64,000 bases of DNA. Origin: Embleya sp040605455. Lineage in GTDB: Bacteria > Actinomycetota > Actinomycetes > Streptomycetales > Streptomycetaceae. The position numbers and the translations under genes are program-made. The number at the start of each line of letters is the position of its first letter. Position 1 is the stretch's first letter. The notes below the pieces were generated by a model, which searched no databases, was not told where the DNA came from, and saw only the letters and a program-made list of their open reading frames with translations. Where the stretch lies: NCBI RefSeq assembly GCF_040605455.1, contig NZ_JBEXCV010000017.1, positions 24,883 through 88,882 of the forward strand, in the 5' to 3' direction. Positions 23,630 through 33,970 of the stretch are shown here, piece by piece.

Positions 23630-24568
23630 ATGCGCGCTCAACTTCTGGCCCGGGCAACCCTGCCGTCCCTGTGGAGTCTCGACCGCATTCCCGGTGCGGC
23701 GGCCTGGCTCGCGCACGGTGTGGACGGCTCGCTCGTCGTGCTCGACGACTCGCTGAGCACCGTGCGCCAGGTGCGACTGCCCGAGGACTGGCGGGGCGGC
23801 CACTCGGTCACCCCCGACCTCGGGCACTTCGTCGCCTCGGCACCCGATCGCGTGGTGGTACTGGATGCGGAGGGGCGCGAGGTGTGGGCCCACCCGCACC
23901 CGCCGTGGGAGTCCGAGGAGGCCGGCTCCTGTGCGGTCACCTCGGCCGGGATCTGGGCGGTGGTGCGCACCGCCGAGGGCGACCGGTGTGTGCTGCTGGA
24001 CGGCGCGGACGGCACCCCGCTGACGGCGTGGCCGCTGCACCCGGCCACCGTCGGCTCCGAACTGCTTCCGCATCCCGACGGCGGGCACGTGGGCCTGGCC
24101 GCTTCGCACGCCGACGACGCCTACCGGGTCTTCGTGCTCGGCACGGACGCCCCGGACCGGGTCGCCGAGGTGCCGCCGGGGGAGAGCCGGGTGCTCACCG
24201 ACATCCACGGCTCCGGTCGGATGATGCTGACCACGCCGATCGAGGCCGGACCGCTCGCGCTGGTGCGCTACCCGGACGGCGCGGTGATAGCGGCCCGGCC
24301 GGGGGAGCAGGTCTTCCCGGACCCGGACGAGGTGTTCGACATCTACGCCGGTTTCGTGCGCCGGGACCTGGTGCTCGCGGCCTCCTCGGGCGAGCGGCAC
24401 GTGCTGTTCTCGGTGCCGGACCTGCGGGCGATCGCCGAGGTCGAGTACCCCGAGGACGCGCCACGCGAATGGCTCGTGGTGCGCGGCGACGGTGTCTGGC
24501 TGACCGCCGACTCGGAGTCGGGCACGGTGTGCATGTGGTCCCTGGAGCAGCCGGCGGCGACCGGCTGA
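23630..24568 (+). CDS. Propeller-like cytoplasmic protein of unknown function
   Basis: 312 residues with no signal or membrane segment. Repeating strand patterns (DGSLVVLDDS, DRVVVLDAEGREVWAH, GDRCVLLDGADGTPL, AYRVFVLGTDAP, GERHVLFSVPDLRAIAEVEYP and GVWLTADSESGTVCMWSLE) come at roughly 45-60 residue spacing, as in WD40 or PQQ-type beta-propellers. No family is recognised. The start at 23630 follows a leaderless -10 box. Convergent with ppa. Confidence 0.65.
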   Translation: MRAQLLARATLPSLWSLDRIPGAAAWLAHGVDGSLVVLDDSLSTVRQVRLPEDWRGGHSVTPDLGHFVASAPDRVVVLDAEGREVWAHPHPPWESEEAGSCAVTSAGIWAVVRTAEGDRCVLLDGADGTPLTAWPLHPATVGSELLPHPDGGHVGLAASHADDAYRVFVLGTDAPDRVAEVPPGESRVLTDIHGSGRMMLTTPIEAGPLALVRYPDGAVIAARPGEQVFPDPDEVFDIYAGFVRRDLVLAASSGERHVLFSVPDLRAIAEVEYPEDAPREWLVVRGDGVWLTADSESGTVCMWSLEQPAATG

Positions 24569-24640
24569 CCCGTTCGCGGGGCCGATCGGGCGCCCGGGTC
24601 TCCGCGACCGACGCGGGCCCGGGAACGGACCGATGTTCGA

Positions 24641-24707
24641 CGGTGATCCCAGGGAAATGAGCCCATTAGCGGGAAATATGTAGCTTTTGGTGCATTTATG
24701 ATCACCG
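24641..24707 (+). promoter_or_regulatory. AT-rich island with inverted and direct repeats and an orphan promoter
   Basis: In the 309-bp gap between convergent genes. CGGTGATC (24641-24648) is mirrored by GATCACCG (24700-24707). Between them lie two direct GGGAAAT copies (24652-24658 and 24671-24677) and a near-consensus -10 hexamer TATGAT (24697-24702). The base composition is much richer in A and T than its surroundings. No known gene needs a plus-strand promoter here. Confidence 0.4.
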
Positions 24708-24708
24708 C

Positions 24709-24858
24709 TCGCTGACACCATGCTCTACATGGGCACCCCGGACTTCCACGCCCGCCCCTCCTGACCGTGCCCACGATTGCTCGGTCGACCGACCGCCACG
24801 ACGAGAAACGCCGGTCGCCGGCAGCCACCCGGCCGGGTGGCCGCCGGCGACCGGCGTT
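24709..24858 (+). ncRNA. Candidate small RNA or 14-codon ORF between convergent genes
   Basis: A transcript starting about 7 bases after TATGAT (24697-24702) would run about 150 bases to the strong hairpin at 24807-24858. It contains one tiny ORF (MLYMGTPDFHARPS, 24720-24764) without a ribosome site. This is inference from promoter and terminator signals only; nothing known matches. Confidence 0.2.
24807..24858. terminator. Strong hairpin after ppa
   Basis: A 16-bp stem, AACGCCGGTCGCCGGC (24807-24822) with its complement at 24843-24858, and a second GC-rich pairing inside the loop. It is just past the ppa stop on the minus strand and can also terminate plus-strand transcription. Confidence 0.75.
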
Positions 24859-24877
24859 CACGCGAGGGATCGGCGGG

Positions 24878-25369
24878 TCAGTGGTGACCCTGCTCGGTGA
24901 GCCGCTTGCGCGAGGCCTCGACCTCGGCCTCGGCCTCGTCGCGGCCGACCCAGTTGGCGCCCTCGACCGACTTGCCCGGCTCCAGGTCCTTGTAGACCTC
25001 GAAGAAGTGCTGGATCTCCAGCCGGTCGAACTCCGAGACGTGGTGGATGTCACGCAGGTGCTCCACGCGCGGGTCCGTGGCCGGCACGCACAGGACCTTG
25101 TCGTCGCCGCCGGCCTCGTCCGTCATCCGGAACATGCCGATTGCGCGGCATCGGACCTGGACGCCCGGGAAGGTCGGCTCGTCCAGCAGCACCAGCGCGT
25201 CCAGCGGGTCACCGTCCTCACCGAGGGTGTCCTCGATGAAGCCGTAGTCCGCCGGGTAGCGCGTCGACGTGAACAACATCCGGTCGAGCCGGATGCGGCC
25301 CGTCTCGTGGTCCACCTCGTACTTGTTGCGCGATCCCCGGGGGATCTCGATGGTGACGTCGAACTCCAA
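24878..25369 (-). CDS. ppa: Inorganic pyrophosphatase (family I)
   Basis: 163 residues. The start is a TTG at 25369 with GGAGGAG four bases upstream, giving the usual LEFDVTIEIPRGSRNKYE beginning. The active-site signature DGDPLDALVL (Asp residues binding Mg and pyrophosphate) and RYPADYGFIEDTLGEDGD are intact. Length and sequence match actinobacterial Ppa throughout. It drives biosynthetic reactions by hydrolysing PPi in the cytoplasm. The open frame continues upstream to 25891, but only as low-complexity shadow of the divergent dacB. Confidence 0.97.
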   Translation of the reverse strand: MEFDVTIEIPRGSRNKYEVDHETGRIRLDRMLFTSTRYPADYGFIEDTLGEDGDPLDALVLLDEPTFPGVQVRCRAIGMFRMTDEAGGDDKVLCVPATDPRVEHLRDIHHVSEFDRLEIQHFFEVYKDLEPGKSVEGANWVGRDEAEAEVEASRKRLTEQGHH

Positions 25370-25520
25370 GGCTCCTCCATAGTGCTGCGCCGGGACCGTT
25401 GCCGGGACCGTTAGGGTCGTTCTGTCCGCGAGGCCGAACCCGGCACAGGTCCCGGACAGAACCTGATCTGATCTCAGTGTCTCGCATGGCCGGTGGTCCG
25501 GCGGAAGGGGATGGTCTCGC

Positions 25521-26924
25521 GTGGCCGGCACAAGGAGCAAAGCGATCGCCGCGGCCCTGGCGGCGATCGTGCTGGCCGTGCTCACCACGCTCGTGCACGG
25601 GTCGTGGAAGGGCGAGCCCCTGGCCGCCCGAGCCGATGAGCAGACCAAGCGGGTCGCGAGCGCGCAGCCGGTGCTCGCGCCGGTTTCCGGGGATCCCGCC
25701 GGCACGACCCCGACCGAGGCCGGCATCCGGGCCGCGCTGGATCCGCTGACCAAGGCCACCGCGCTCGGCGCCCCGCCCGCGGTCGCCGTCGTCGACGCGC
25801 TGACCGGGAAAGCGCTGTACGGCGCCAACCAGGATCGGGCGGCCACCCCCGCGTCCACCACGAAGATCACCACGGCGGTGGCCGCGCTCACCGCCCCGGG
25901 TCCGAGTCACCGGATCGCGACCCGCGTGGTGCCGGGCGCGACGCCGGGCACCATCGTGCTGGTCGGCGGCGGAGACCCGACGCTGACCGCGCTCGACGGC
26001 AAGCAGTACGGCAGCGCCTACCAGCCCGCCCGGCTGTCCGACCTGGCCGCGGCGACCGCGACCGCGCTCAAGGCCACCGGCACCACGCAGGTCAAGCTGC
26101 AGTACGACACCACCCTGTACACCGGCCCGGCCCTGCACGTGATCGGCGTCAACGAGAACATCGCCCCGGTGGTGTCGCTGATGGCCGACGAGGGCCGGGT
26201 GGACCCGATGGTGGTGGGCAAGGAGAGCAACCGGGTGCAGTCCCCGGGCATCGACGCCGCACGGAAGTTCGCGGGGCTGCTCAAGACCTCGGGCATCGCC
26301 GTCGACGGCACGCCCGCCCCGGGTACCGCGCCCGCCGGCGGCGCGCCCGAACTCGCCTCGGTACAGTCCCCGCCGATGTCCGCGATGGTCGAGCAGATGT
26401 TGACGGTCAGCGACAACGATCTGGCCGAGGCCCTGCTGCGGCAGGTCGCGATCGCCAACGGACAACCCGCGAGCTTCCAGGGTGGCACCGTCGCGGCGCG
26501 CAAGGTCCTGGAGGGCCTGGGCGTGACCTACGGGACGTCCAACCTCAAGGACGGCAGCGGCCTGGACAAGGAAAACCGGCTCACCCCGCAGACGCTCGTG
26601 CAAACCCTTGCGGTGGCCGCGTCCGAGCCGCACCCCGAACTGCGCTGGGCACTCTCCGGCCTGCCGATCGCGGGCTTCACCGGCACCCTGACCGACCGGT
26701 ACGGTCCGAACAGCGGCTCCGCCGACGCGGCCGGCGTGGTCCGGGCCAAGACCGGCTCGTTGACCGGGGTCAGCACACTGGCCGGCCTGGTCCGGGACCG
26801 GGACGGCCGGCTGCTCGCGTTCGCGATACTGGCCGACAAGTTCACCGGCGACCCCGACCCGGCCCGCGCGGCGATCGACCGGATGGCCGCCGCGCTGGCC
26901 GACTGCGGCTGCACCAGCGGCTGA
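25521..26924 (+). CDS. dacB: D-alanyl-D-alanine carboxypeptidase / endopeptidase (PBP4, S13 family)
   Basis: 467 residues from a GTG start. An N-terminal membrane helix (AIAAALAAIVLAVLTTLV) exports it. All three penicillin-binding motifs are present: STTK (Ser112-Lys115), SDN in TVSDNDLAEAL, and KTG in RAKTGSLTGV near the C-terminus. A large inserted domain follows SxxK, as in PBP4. It trims pentapeptides or cuts cross-links in peptidoglycan outside the membrane. The order dacB-metalloprotease-tilS-hpt-ftsH is the usual actinobacterial one. Confidence 0.94.
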   Translation: MAGTRSKAIAAALAAIVLAVLTTLVHGSWKGEPLAARADEQTKRVASAQPVLAPVSGDPAGTTPTEAGIRAALDPLTKATALGAPPAVAVVDALTGKALYGANQDRAATPASTTKITTAVAALTAPGPSHRIATRVVPGATPGTIVLVGGGDPTLTALDGKQYGSAYQPARLSDLAAATATALKATGTTQVKLQYDTTLYTGPALHVIGVNENIAPVVSLMADEGRVDPMVVGKESNRVQSPGIDAARKFAGLLKTSGIAVDGTPAPGTAPAGGAPELASVQSPPMSAMVEQMLTVSDNDLAEALLRQVAIANGQPASFQGGTVAARKVLEGLGVTYGTSNLKDGSGLDKENRLTPQTLVQTLAVAASEPHPELRWALSGLPIAGFTGTLTDRYGPNSGSADAAGVVRAKTGSLTGVSTLAGLVRDRDGRLLAFAILADKFTGDPDPARAAIDRMAAALADCGCTSG

Positions 26925-27026
26925 CGCGGGTGGCGGGTGGCGGCCGATCCGGCCCGCCCGCCCACAAAACCCGATTCCGATGAAGTCGTGGACCCCGGTT
27001 CCTCTTTCGGGGACCCATGGAGCACG

Positions 27027-27032
27027 TACCGT
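27027..27032 (+). promoter_or_regulatory. -10 box TACCGT of leaderless transcript
   Basis: TACCGT, 6 bases, then ATG 27039. It supports this start over the in-frame GTG at 26937. Confidence 0.5.
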
Positions 27033-27038
27033 GGCCGT

Positions 27039-28196
27039 ATGACGAGCGGCAACGGTGCGGACATGATCGATTGGGACCTGGCCGTGGCGACGGCGAACCG
27101 GCTCGTGCGGCCGGGACCCGACGTCGGACGGGACGAGGCGCGGGCGGTCGTGGCGGAGCTGCGCGCGCACGCCAAGACGTCCGAGGGACACGTACGGGCG
27201 TTCACGGGACTCGATTCGGGCGACAACGACACCCCGGTCCTGGTGGTGGACCGACCGGGCTGGGCCCGGGCCAACGTGCAGGGCTTCCGGCACGTGCTGC
27301 GACCGCTCCTGGACAAGGTCGAACAGCGCCGCGAGAGCGTGCCTGGCGGTATCGCCCTGGGCACCGTGGGCGGCAAGGTGACCGGCCTGGAACTGGGCAC
27401 CCTGCTCGCGTTCCTGTCCTCGCGCGTGCTCGGCCAGTACGAGACCTTCGCGCCGCAGGCCCCGGGCGCGAGCGGGCGCGGCCCCGGGCGCCTGCTCCTG
27501 GTCGCCCCGAACATCGTCCAGGTCGAGCGCGAGCTCGGCGTGGACCCGCACGACTTCCGGCTGTGGGTGTGCCTGCACGAGGAGACCCACCGGACCCAGT
27601 TCACCGCCGTGCCGTGGTTGCGTGACCACCTGGAGCAGGAGATCCACGGCTTCCTCGGGCAGACCGAGGTCGACCCCTCCGCGGTGCTCGGCCGGCTGCG
27701 CGAGGCGGTCTCCACGTTCGCGGGCGCGCGCCGCGGCGGCGCCGACGGCGACGGCGAGGGCGGCTCGCTGGTCGAACTCGTCCAGACACCCGAGCAGCGC
27801 GAGATCCTGGGCCGGATCACCGCGGTGATGTCGCTCCTGGAGGGGCACGCCGACTTCGTGATGGACGGGGTCGGGCCGCAGGTCATCCCGACCGTGACGG
27901 AGATCCGGGAGAAGTTCGCCGAGCGGCGCGCCCAGGGCACCGGGCGCTTCGACCAGGTGCTGCGCAAGCTGCTCGGCATGGACGCGAAGCTGCGTCAGTA
28001 CCGCGACGGCGAACGATTCGTGCGCGAGGTGGTCGACCGGGTCGGCATGGACGGCTTCAACCGGGTGTGGACCTCGCCGAACACGTTGCCCACCAAGGCC
28101 GAGGTGGCCGAGCCGGGCATGTGGGTGGATCGGGTGCACGGCAGGAACGGCGCCGCCGGCGCCGCGCCGACCAAGGGCCCCGCCGACCCCGCGTGA
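27039..28196 (+). CDS. Zinc-dependent metalloprotease (DUF2342 / TIGR03624 family)
   Basis: 385 residues. The zinc site HEETH (180-184) lies in RLWVCLHEETHRTQF; a second EGHADFVMD later supplies the remaining ligands. The family is actinobacterial, was once labelled an F420-biosynthesis-associated protein, and has a protease-like fold of unproven substrate. LLLVAPNIVQVERELGVDPHDF is characteristic. It sits between dacB and tilS, as it does in Streptomyces and mycobacteria. The leaderless -10 box suggests its own promoter. Confidence 0.9.
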   Translation: MTSGNGADMIDWDLAVATANRLVRPGPDVGRDEARAVVAELRAHAKTSEGHVRAFTGLDSGDNDTPVLVVDRPGWARANVQGFRHVLRPLLDKVEQRRESVPGGIALGTVGGKVTGLELGTLLAFLSSRVLGQYETFAPQAPGASGRGPGRLLLVAPNIVQVERELGVDPHDFRLWVCLHEETHRTQFTAVPWLRDHLEQEIHGFLGQTEVDPSAVLGRLREAVSTFAGARRGGADGDGEGGSLVELVQTPEQREILGRITAVMSLLEGHADFVMDGVGPQVIPTVTEIREKFAERRAQGTGRFDQVLRKLLGMDAKLRQYRDGERFVREVVDRVGMDGFNRVWTSPNTLPTKAEVAEPGMWVDRVHGRNGAAGAAPTKGPADPA

Positions 28197-28413
28197 GTCG
28201 ACGCACGACACCCGACGCGGCACCGCCTCGCGCCGCGGCGGGTCGGTGCCGGCGCGCCCGCGTCCTCATCCGGGCGACATCTCGTGGTGTCGGCCGCCCG
28301 GGGCGCTTCGGGTGACGTAGCGTGGGCAAACCAATTCTCTTCGGCACATCTCGCGGAGGCCGCGACCTCCGCGAACCGGCCGAACCGGACGTGCAAGGAG
28401 GTGTCGTCGAGCC

Positions 28414-29394
28414 GTGGGACCCCATCCCGCCGTGGCCGCCACCAGGCTGGCCGTCCGCAAGACACTGCGCGAGCTGCAATCGGGTGACCTCGTCCTGGTG
28501 GCCTGCAGTGGTGGCGCGGACTCGTTGGCGCTCGCTGCGGCCACCGCGTTCGAGGCCCCCCGCGCGGGTCTGCGCGCCGGAGCCATCACCGTCGACCACG
28601 GCCTCCAGGCGGGTTCCACCCGCCGCGCCGTGGACCTGGTCGCCCGACTGCGCGATTTGGGCCTGGGCCCGGTCGAGGCGCTCGGCGTCACCGTCGGCAC
28701 CCGGGGCGGCCCCGAGGGCGCCGCGCGGCTGGCCCGATACAACGCCCTGGACACCGCCGCGAAGACGCACGGCGCCGCGCTCGTGCTGCTCGGGCACACC
28801 CTCGAGGACCAGGCCGAGACCGTGCTCCTCGGGCTCGCCCGCGGCTCCGGCGCCCGATCGCTCGCCGGCATGCCGCCGCTGACCGGCCACTACCAGCGCC
28901 CGTTCCTGGAGTTGGGCCGCGACATCACCCGGCAGGCGTGCGTCGCGCAGGACCTGCTTCCCTGGGAGGACCCGCACAACGCCGACCCCGCCTACACCCG
29001 GGCGCGGGTGCGCCACGAGGTGCTCCCGGTGCTGGAGAAGGCGCTCGGCCCCGGGGTGTCCGAGGCGCTGGCCCGCACCGCGCGCCTGTTCCGCGACGAT
29101 GCCGAGGCTCTCGACCAGTGGGCCGACCGCGCCCAGGCGGATGTCACGCACGACGACGGCGAGCTCGAGGTCGCCGGGTTGGCCGAGTTGCCCGCCGCGG
29201 TCCGCCGCCGGGTTCTGCGCCGCACGGCGGTCGGCGCGGGCAGCCCCTCCGGTGCGCTGTTCGCCCGGCACGTGGAGGCGGTGGAGAAGCTGGTCATCTC
29301 CTGGCACGGCCAGGGGCCCATCCACCTGCCCGGGGGCGTCGAGATACGCAGACGGTGTGGCAGGCTTCTCTTTCACCGGCCGGCTCAATCCTGA
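28414..29394 (+). CDS. tilS: tRNA(Ile)-lysidine synthase
   Basis: 326 residues from a GTG with AAGGAGGTG about 10 bases upstream. The ATP-pyrophosphatase loop CSGGADS (31-37) and LLGHTLEDQAETVLL, with FLELGRDITRQACV downstream, identify TilS. The C-terminal domain is short, as is normal in actinobacteria. The enzyme puts lysine on C34 of the tRNA-Ile CAU anticodon so that it reads AUA, and it is essential. hpt follows after 43 bp, in the usual tilS-hpt-ftsH order. Confidence 0.95.
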   Translation: MGPHPAVAATRLAVRKTLRELQSGDLVLVACSGGADSLALAAATAFEAPRAGLRAGAITVDHGLQAGSTRRAVDLVARLRDLGLGPVEALGVTVGTRGGPEGAARLARYNALDTAAKTHGAALVLLGHTLEDQAETVLLGLARGSGARSLAGMPPLTGHYQRPFLELGRDITRQACVAQDLLPWEDPHNADPAYTRARVRHEVLPVLEKALGPGVSEALARTARLFRDDAEALDQWADRAQADVTHDDGELEVAGLAELPAAVRRRVLRRTAVGAGSPSGALFARHVEAVEKLVISWHGQGPIHLPGGVEIRRRCGRLLFHRPAQS

Positions 29395-29437
29395 CCGGTG
29401 ACCGCGGGGCTCAGTCGAAAACTTCGTAGTAAGGCAT

Positions 29438-30007
29438 GTGGTGGACGAGAAGGACATGGGCGCCGACCTCGAAAGGGTCCTCGTCACGCAGGAGGAGATC
29501 GAGGCGAAGCTCGTCGAGCTCGCCGAACGGATCGACGAGGACTACCGGGGTCAGGACCTGCTCCTCGTCGGCGTGCTCAAGGGCGCCGTCATGGTCATGG
29601 CCGACCTCGCCCGGGCGGTGCACTCGCCGGTCAAGATGGACTGGATGGCGGTGTCCTCCTACGGCTCCGGCACCAAGTCCTCGGGCGTCGTGCGCATCCT
29701 CAAGGACCTCGACGCGGACATCGCCGGTCGGCACGTCCTGGTCGTCGAGGACATCATCGACTCGGGTCTGACCCTGTCGTGGATGCTCGCCAACCTCACC
29801 TCGCGGGGTCCCGCCTCGCTCGAGGTGTGCGCGTTCTTCCGCAAGCCGGAGGCCGCCAAGGTCGACATCCCGGTCAAGTACGTGGGCTTCGACATCCCCA
29901 ACGAGTTCGTGGTGGGCTATGGCCTCGACTACGCCGAGCGCTACCGCAACCTGCCCTTCGTGGGCACACTGGCCGAGCATGTATACGGTGGTTCGAAGCC
30001 GACCTGA
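29438..30007 (+). CDS. hpt: Hypoxanthine phosphoribosyltransferase
   Basis: 189 residues from a GTG preceded by TAAGG (an ATG at 29456 is the alternative). The PRPP-binding signature HVLVVEDIIDSGLTLSW (about 99-115) and LLVGVLKGAVMVMADLAR near the N-terminus are intact, and the protein ends with the usual FVGTLAEHVY. It salvages hypoxanthine and guanine to IMP and GMP. In the tilS-hpt-ftsH order its product is also reported to bind and help TilS in other bacteria. Confidence 0.96.
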   Translation: MVDEKDMGADLERVLVTQEEIEAKLVELAERIDEDYRGQDLLLVGVLKGAVMVMADLARAVHSPVKMDWMAVSSYGSGTKSSGVVRILKDLDADIAGRHVLVVEDIIDSGLTLSWMLANLTSRGPASLEVCAFFRKPEAAKVDIPVKYVGFDIPNEFVVGYGLDYAERYRNLPFVGTLAEHVYGGSKPT

Positions 30008-30072
30008 CCCGCTCGGGCGCATGGATGACGGCTTCGGGTTTGCGTGATCGACAACCTGTAACAGCATCCGGG

Positions 30073-30097
30073 AACAAGGGGAACGTTTCCCCTCGTT
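30073..30097. promoter_or_regulatory. 25-bp near-perfect inverted repeat upstream of ftsH
   Basis: AACAAGGGGAA (30073-30083) and TTCCCCTCGTT (30087-30097) pair at 10 of 11 positions around CGT. It is either the hpt terminator or an operator for ftsH. The low spacer length and absence of a T-tract leave both open. Confidence 0.45.
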
Positions 30098-30156
30098 GGA
30101 GGGTGCGTCGGGGGTCGGTGCACGAAGGCGCGCAATGTGAGTGAACGCGCGGCGCG

Positions 30157-30183
30157 TTGACGTGCGGACGCCCGGTGTACCGT
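30157..30183 (+). promoter_or_regulatory. Candidate ftsH promoter
   Basis: TTGACG (30157-30162) and TACCGT (30178-30183) with a short 15-base spacer, about 130 bases before the ftsH ATG. The -35 matches the vegetative consensus well; the spacing is below optimum. Confidence 0.35.
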
Positions 30184-30314
30184 CTAACGCAGTGACATCC
30201 GATCAGCACGGGCGACCGTGCCGGGCGATACCGGACAGGCAACGTACCCGGGGGCCATAAGGCGTCCGGGTCAAAAGTCGGCAGGAGGGACGGGGCGTCT
30301 GCTGCCCCGCATCG

Positions 30315-32369
<2,055 letters not shown>

Positions 32370-32371
32370 AC

Positions 32372-32977
32372 GTGACGATCGACCCGGTCACCTTCGACGG
32401 TCGTGCCGTGGGTGAGTTCGACCAGGACCGCGCCGAGCGCGCGGTTCGGGAGCTGTTGCTCGCGGTCGGGGAGAACCCCGACCGCGAGGGTCTCAAGGAC
32501 ACCCCGGCCCGGGTGGCCAGGTCGTATCAGGAGATCTTCGCGGGGCTGCGGCAGGATCCCGAGGACGTGCTCACCACGACCTTCGACCTCGGCCACGACG
32601 AGATGGTCCTGGTCAAGGACATCGAGGTCTACAGCACGTGCGAGCACCACCTCGTGACCTTCCACGGGGTGGCGCACGTGGGGTACATCCCGTCGGAGGA
32701 CGGTCAGATCACCGGCCTGTCCAAGCTCGCGCGCCTGGTGGACGTGTATGCCAAGCGTCCGCAGGTGCAGGAGCGGCTGACCACCCAGATCGCCGACGCG
32801 CTGGTGAACATCCTGCGCCCGCGCGGGGTGATCGTGGTGGTCGAGTGCGAGCACCTGTGCATGACCATGCGCGGCATACGGAAGCCGGGTGCCCGCACCC
32901 TCACCTCCGCCGTGCGCGGCCAGTTGCTGAACGCGGCCACGCGGGCCGAGGCGATGAGCCTGATCCTGAGCCGGTAG
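32372..32977 (+). CDS. folE: GTP cyclohydrolase I
   Basis: 201 residues from a GTG with CCGGAGAA upstream, 2 bases past the ftsH stop. Zinc ligands Cys90 and His93 in STCEHHLVTFHG and Cys163 in ECEHLCMTMRG are all present, and the ITGLSKLARLV segment is conserved. It makes 7,8-dihydroneopterin triphosphate, the first step toward folate. The 33042-33072 hairpin lies downstream, so the ftsH-folE transcript may end there. Confidence 0.97.
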   Translation: MTIDPVTFDGRAVGEFDQDRAERAVRELLLAVGENPDREGLKDTPARVARSYQEIFAGLRQDPEDVLTTTFDLGHDEMVLVKDIEVYSTCEHHLVTFHGVAHVGYIPSEDGQITGLSKLARLVDVYAKRPQVQERLTTQIADALVNILRPRGVIVVVECEHLCMTMRGIRKPGARTLTSAVRGQLLNAATRAEAMSLILSR

Positions 32978-33041
32978 CGGCTGCACAGCGCACGGTCGCG
33001 GGTCGGCGAGGCGCCGATAACAAGTCGCGACGCAGTACTTG

Positions 33042-33072
33042 GGGGTTGACCGGGCAGCGCCCGGTCAACCCC
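33042..33072 (+). terminator. Hairpin between folE and folP overlapping the folP promoter
   Basis: GGGGTTGACCGGGC (33042-33055), loop AGC, then the exact complement to 33072. It contains a TTGACC and ends one base before the TACTCT -10 box of folP, so it may be a terminator, an operator or both. Confidence 0.65.
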
Positions 33073-33078
33073 TACTCT
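33073..33078 (+). promoter_or_regulatory. -10 box TACTCT of leaderless folP
   Basis: TACTCT, 7 bases, then ATG 33086, with no ribosome site. The folP-to-folK genes can therefore be transcribed separately from ftsH-folE. Confidence 0.5.
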
Positions 33079-33085
33079 GTTCCCC

Positions 33086-33970
33086 ATGACAGCGACGACC
33101 GGCCCGCGACATCGGGCTCCCGACCGCCCGCCACGGGTGCGCGGCCTGCCCGAGTTCGGCCGGTGCGCGGTCATGGGCGTGGTCAATGTGACCCCCGATT
33201 CGTTCTCCGACGGCGGCCTGTGGTTCGACTCGAAGGCCGCGATCACGCGCGGGCTCGCGCTGCTCGACCAGGGAGCCGATCTGATCGACGTGGGCGGCGA
33301 GTCGACCCGGCCGGGGGCCGGTCGGGTGGATGTGGACGAGGAACTTCGCCGGGTCGTCCCGGTGGTGCGCGAACTGGCCTCGGCCGGTGCGGTGGTCAGC
33401 GTGGACACCACCCGGGTCGAGGTCGCGAGCGCCGCCGTCGAGGCCGGCGCCCGCCTGGTCAACGACGTCAGCGGCGGGCTCGCGGATCCGGCGATGGCCG
33501 CGTACGTGGCCGACAGCGGGGTGCCCGTGGTGGTCATGCACTGGCGTGGGCACTCGCGCGGGATGCAGGAGCGCGCGGTCTACGCCGACGTGGTCGCCGA
33601 GGTGCGCACCGAGTTGGCCGAGCGGATGGAGAAGGTGATCGCGGCCGGCGTCCGTCCGGAGGCGATCGTGCTCGACCCGGGCCTGGGCTTCGCCAAGACG
33701 GCCGCGCACAACTGGCCGCTGCTCGCCCACCTGGACGCGCTGCACGAGCTCGGTCGTCCGCTGCTCGTGGCCGCGTCCCGCAAGACCTTCCTGGGGCGGC
33801 TGCTCGCCGCCGAGGACGGCACACTGCGTCCGCCCCGCGGACGCGACGATGCGACGGCCGCGGTCTCCGCGCTGGCCGCCGCCGCGGGCGCGTGGGCCGT
33901 CCGTGTGCACGAGGTGCCCGCTTCGCTCGACGCGGTCAAGGTGGCGGCTGCCTGGCAGGAGGCCCGATGA
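33086..33970 (+). CDS. folP: Dihydropteroate synthase
   Basis: 294 residues. The two DHPS signatures are present: VMGVVNVTPDSFSDGG (29-44) and DQGADLIDVGGESTRPGA (about 66-83). VVSVDTTR, VNDVSGG, the DPGLGFAKT loop and the SRKTFLG lysine that binds substrate are all intact. It joins p-aminobenzoate to dihydropterin pyrophosphate and is the sulfonamide target. The stop overlaps the start of the NTF2-like gene by 4 bases. Confidence 0.96.
   Translation: MTATTGPRHRAPDRPPRVRGLPEFGRCAVMGVVNVTPDSFSDGGLWFDSKAAITRGLALLDQGADLIDVGGESTRPGAGRVDVDEELRRVVPVVRELASAGAVVSVDTTRVEVASAAVEAGARLVNDVSGGLADPAMAAYVADSGVPVVVMHWRGHSRGMQERAVYADVVAEVRTELAERMEKVIAAGVRPEAIVLDPGLGFAKTAAHNWPLLAHLDALHELGRPLLVAASRKTFLGRLLAAEDGTLRPPRGRDDATAAVSALAAAAGAWAVRVHEVPASLDAVKVAAAWQEAR

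Noticed and set aside
25218..28223. 1001-codon minus-strand ORF
   Set aside because: It runs antisense through dacB and the metalloprotease, both of which have full catalytic motifs; it is a GC-composition shadow.
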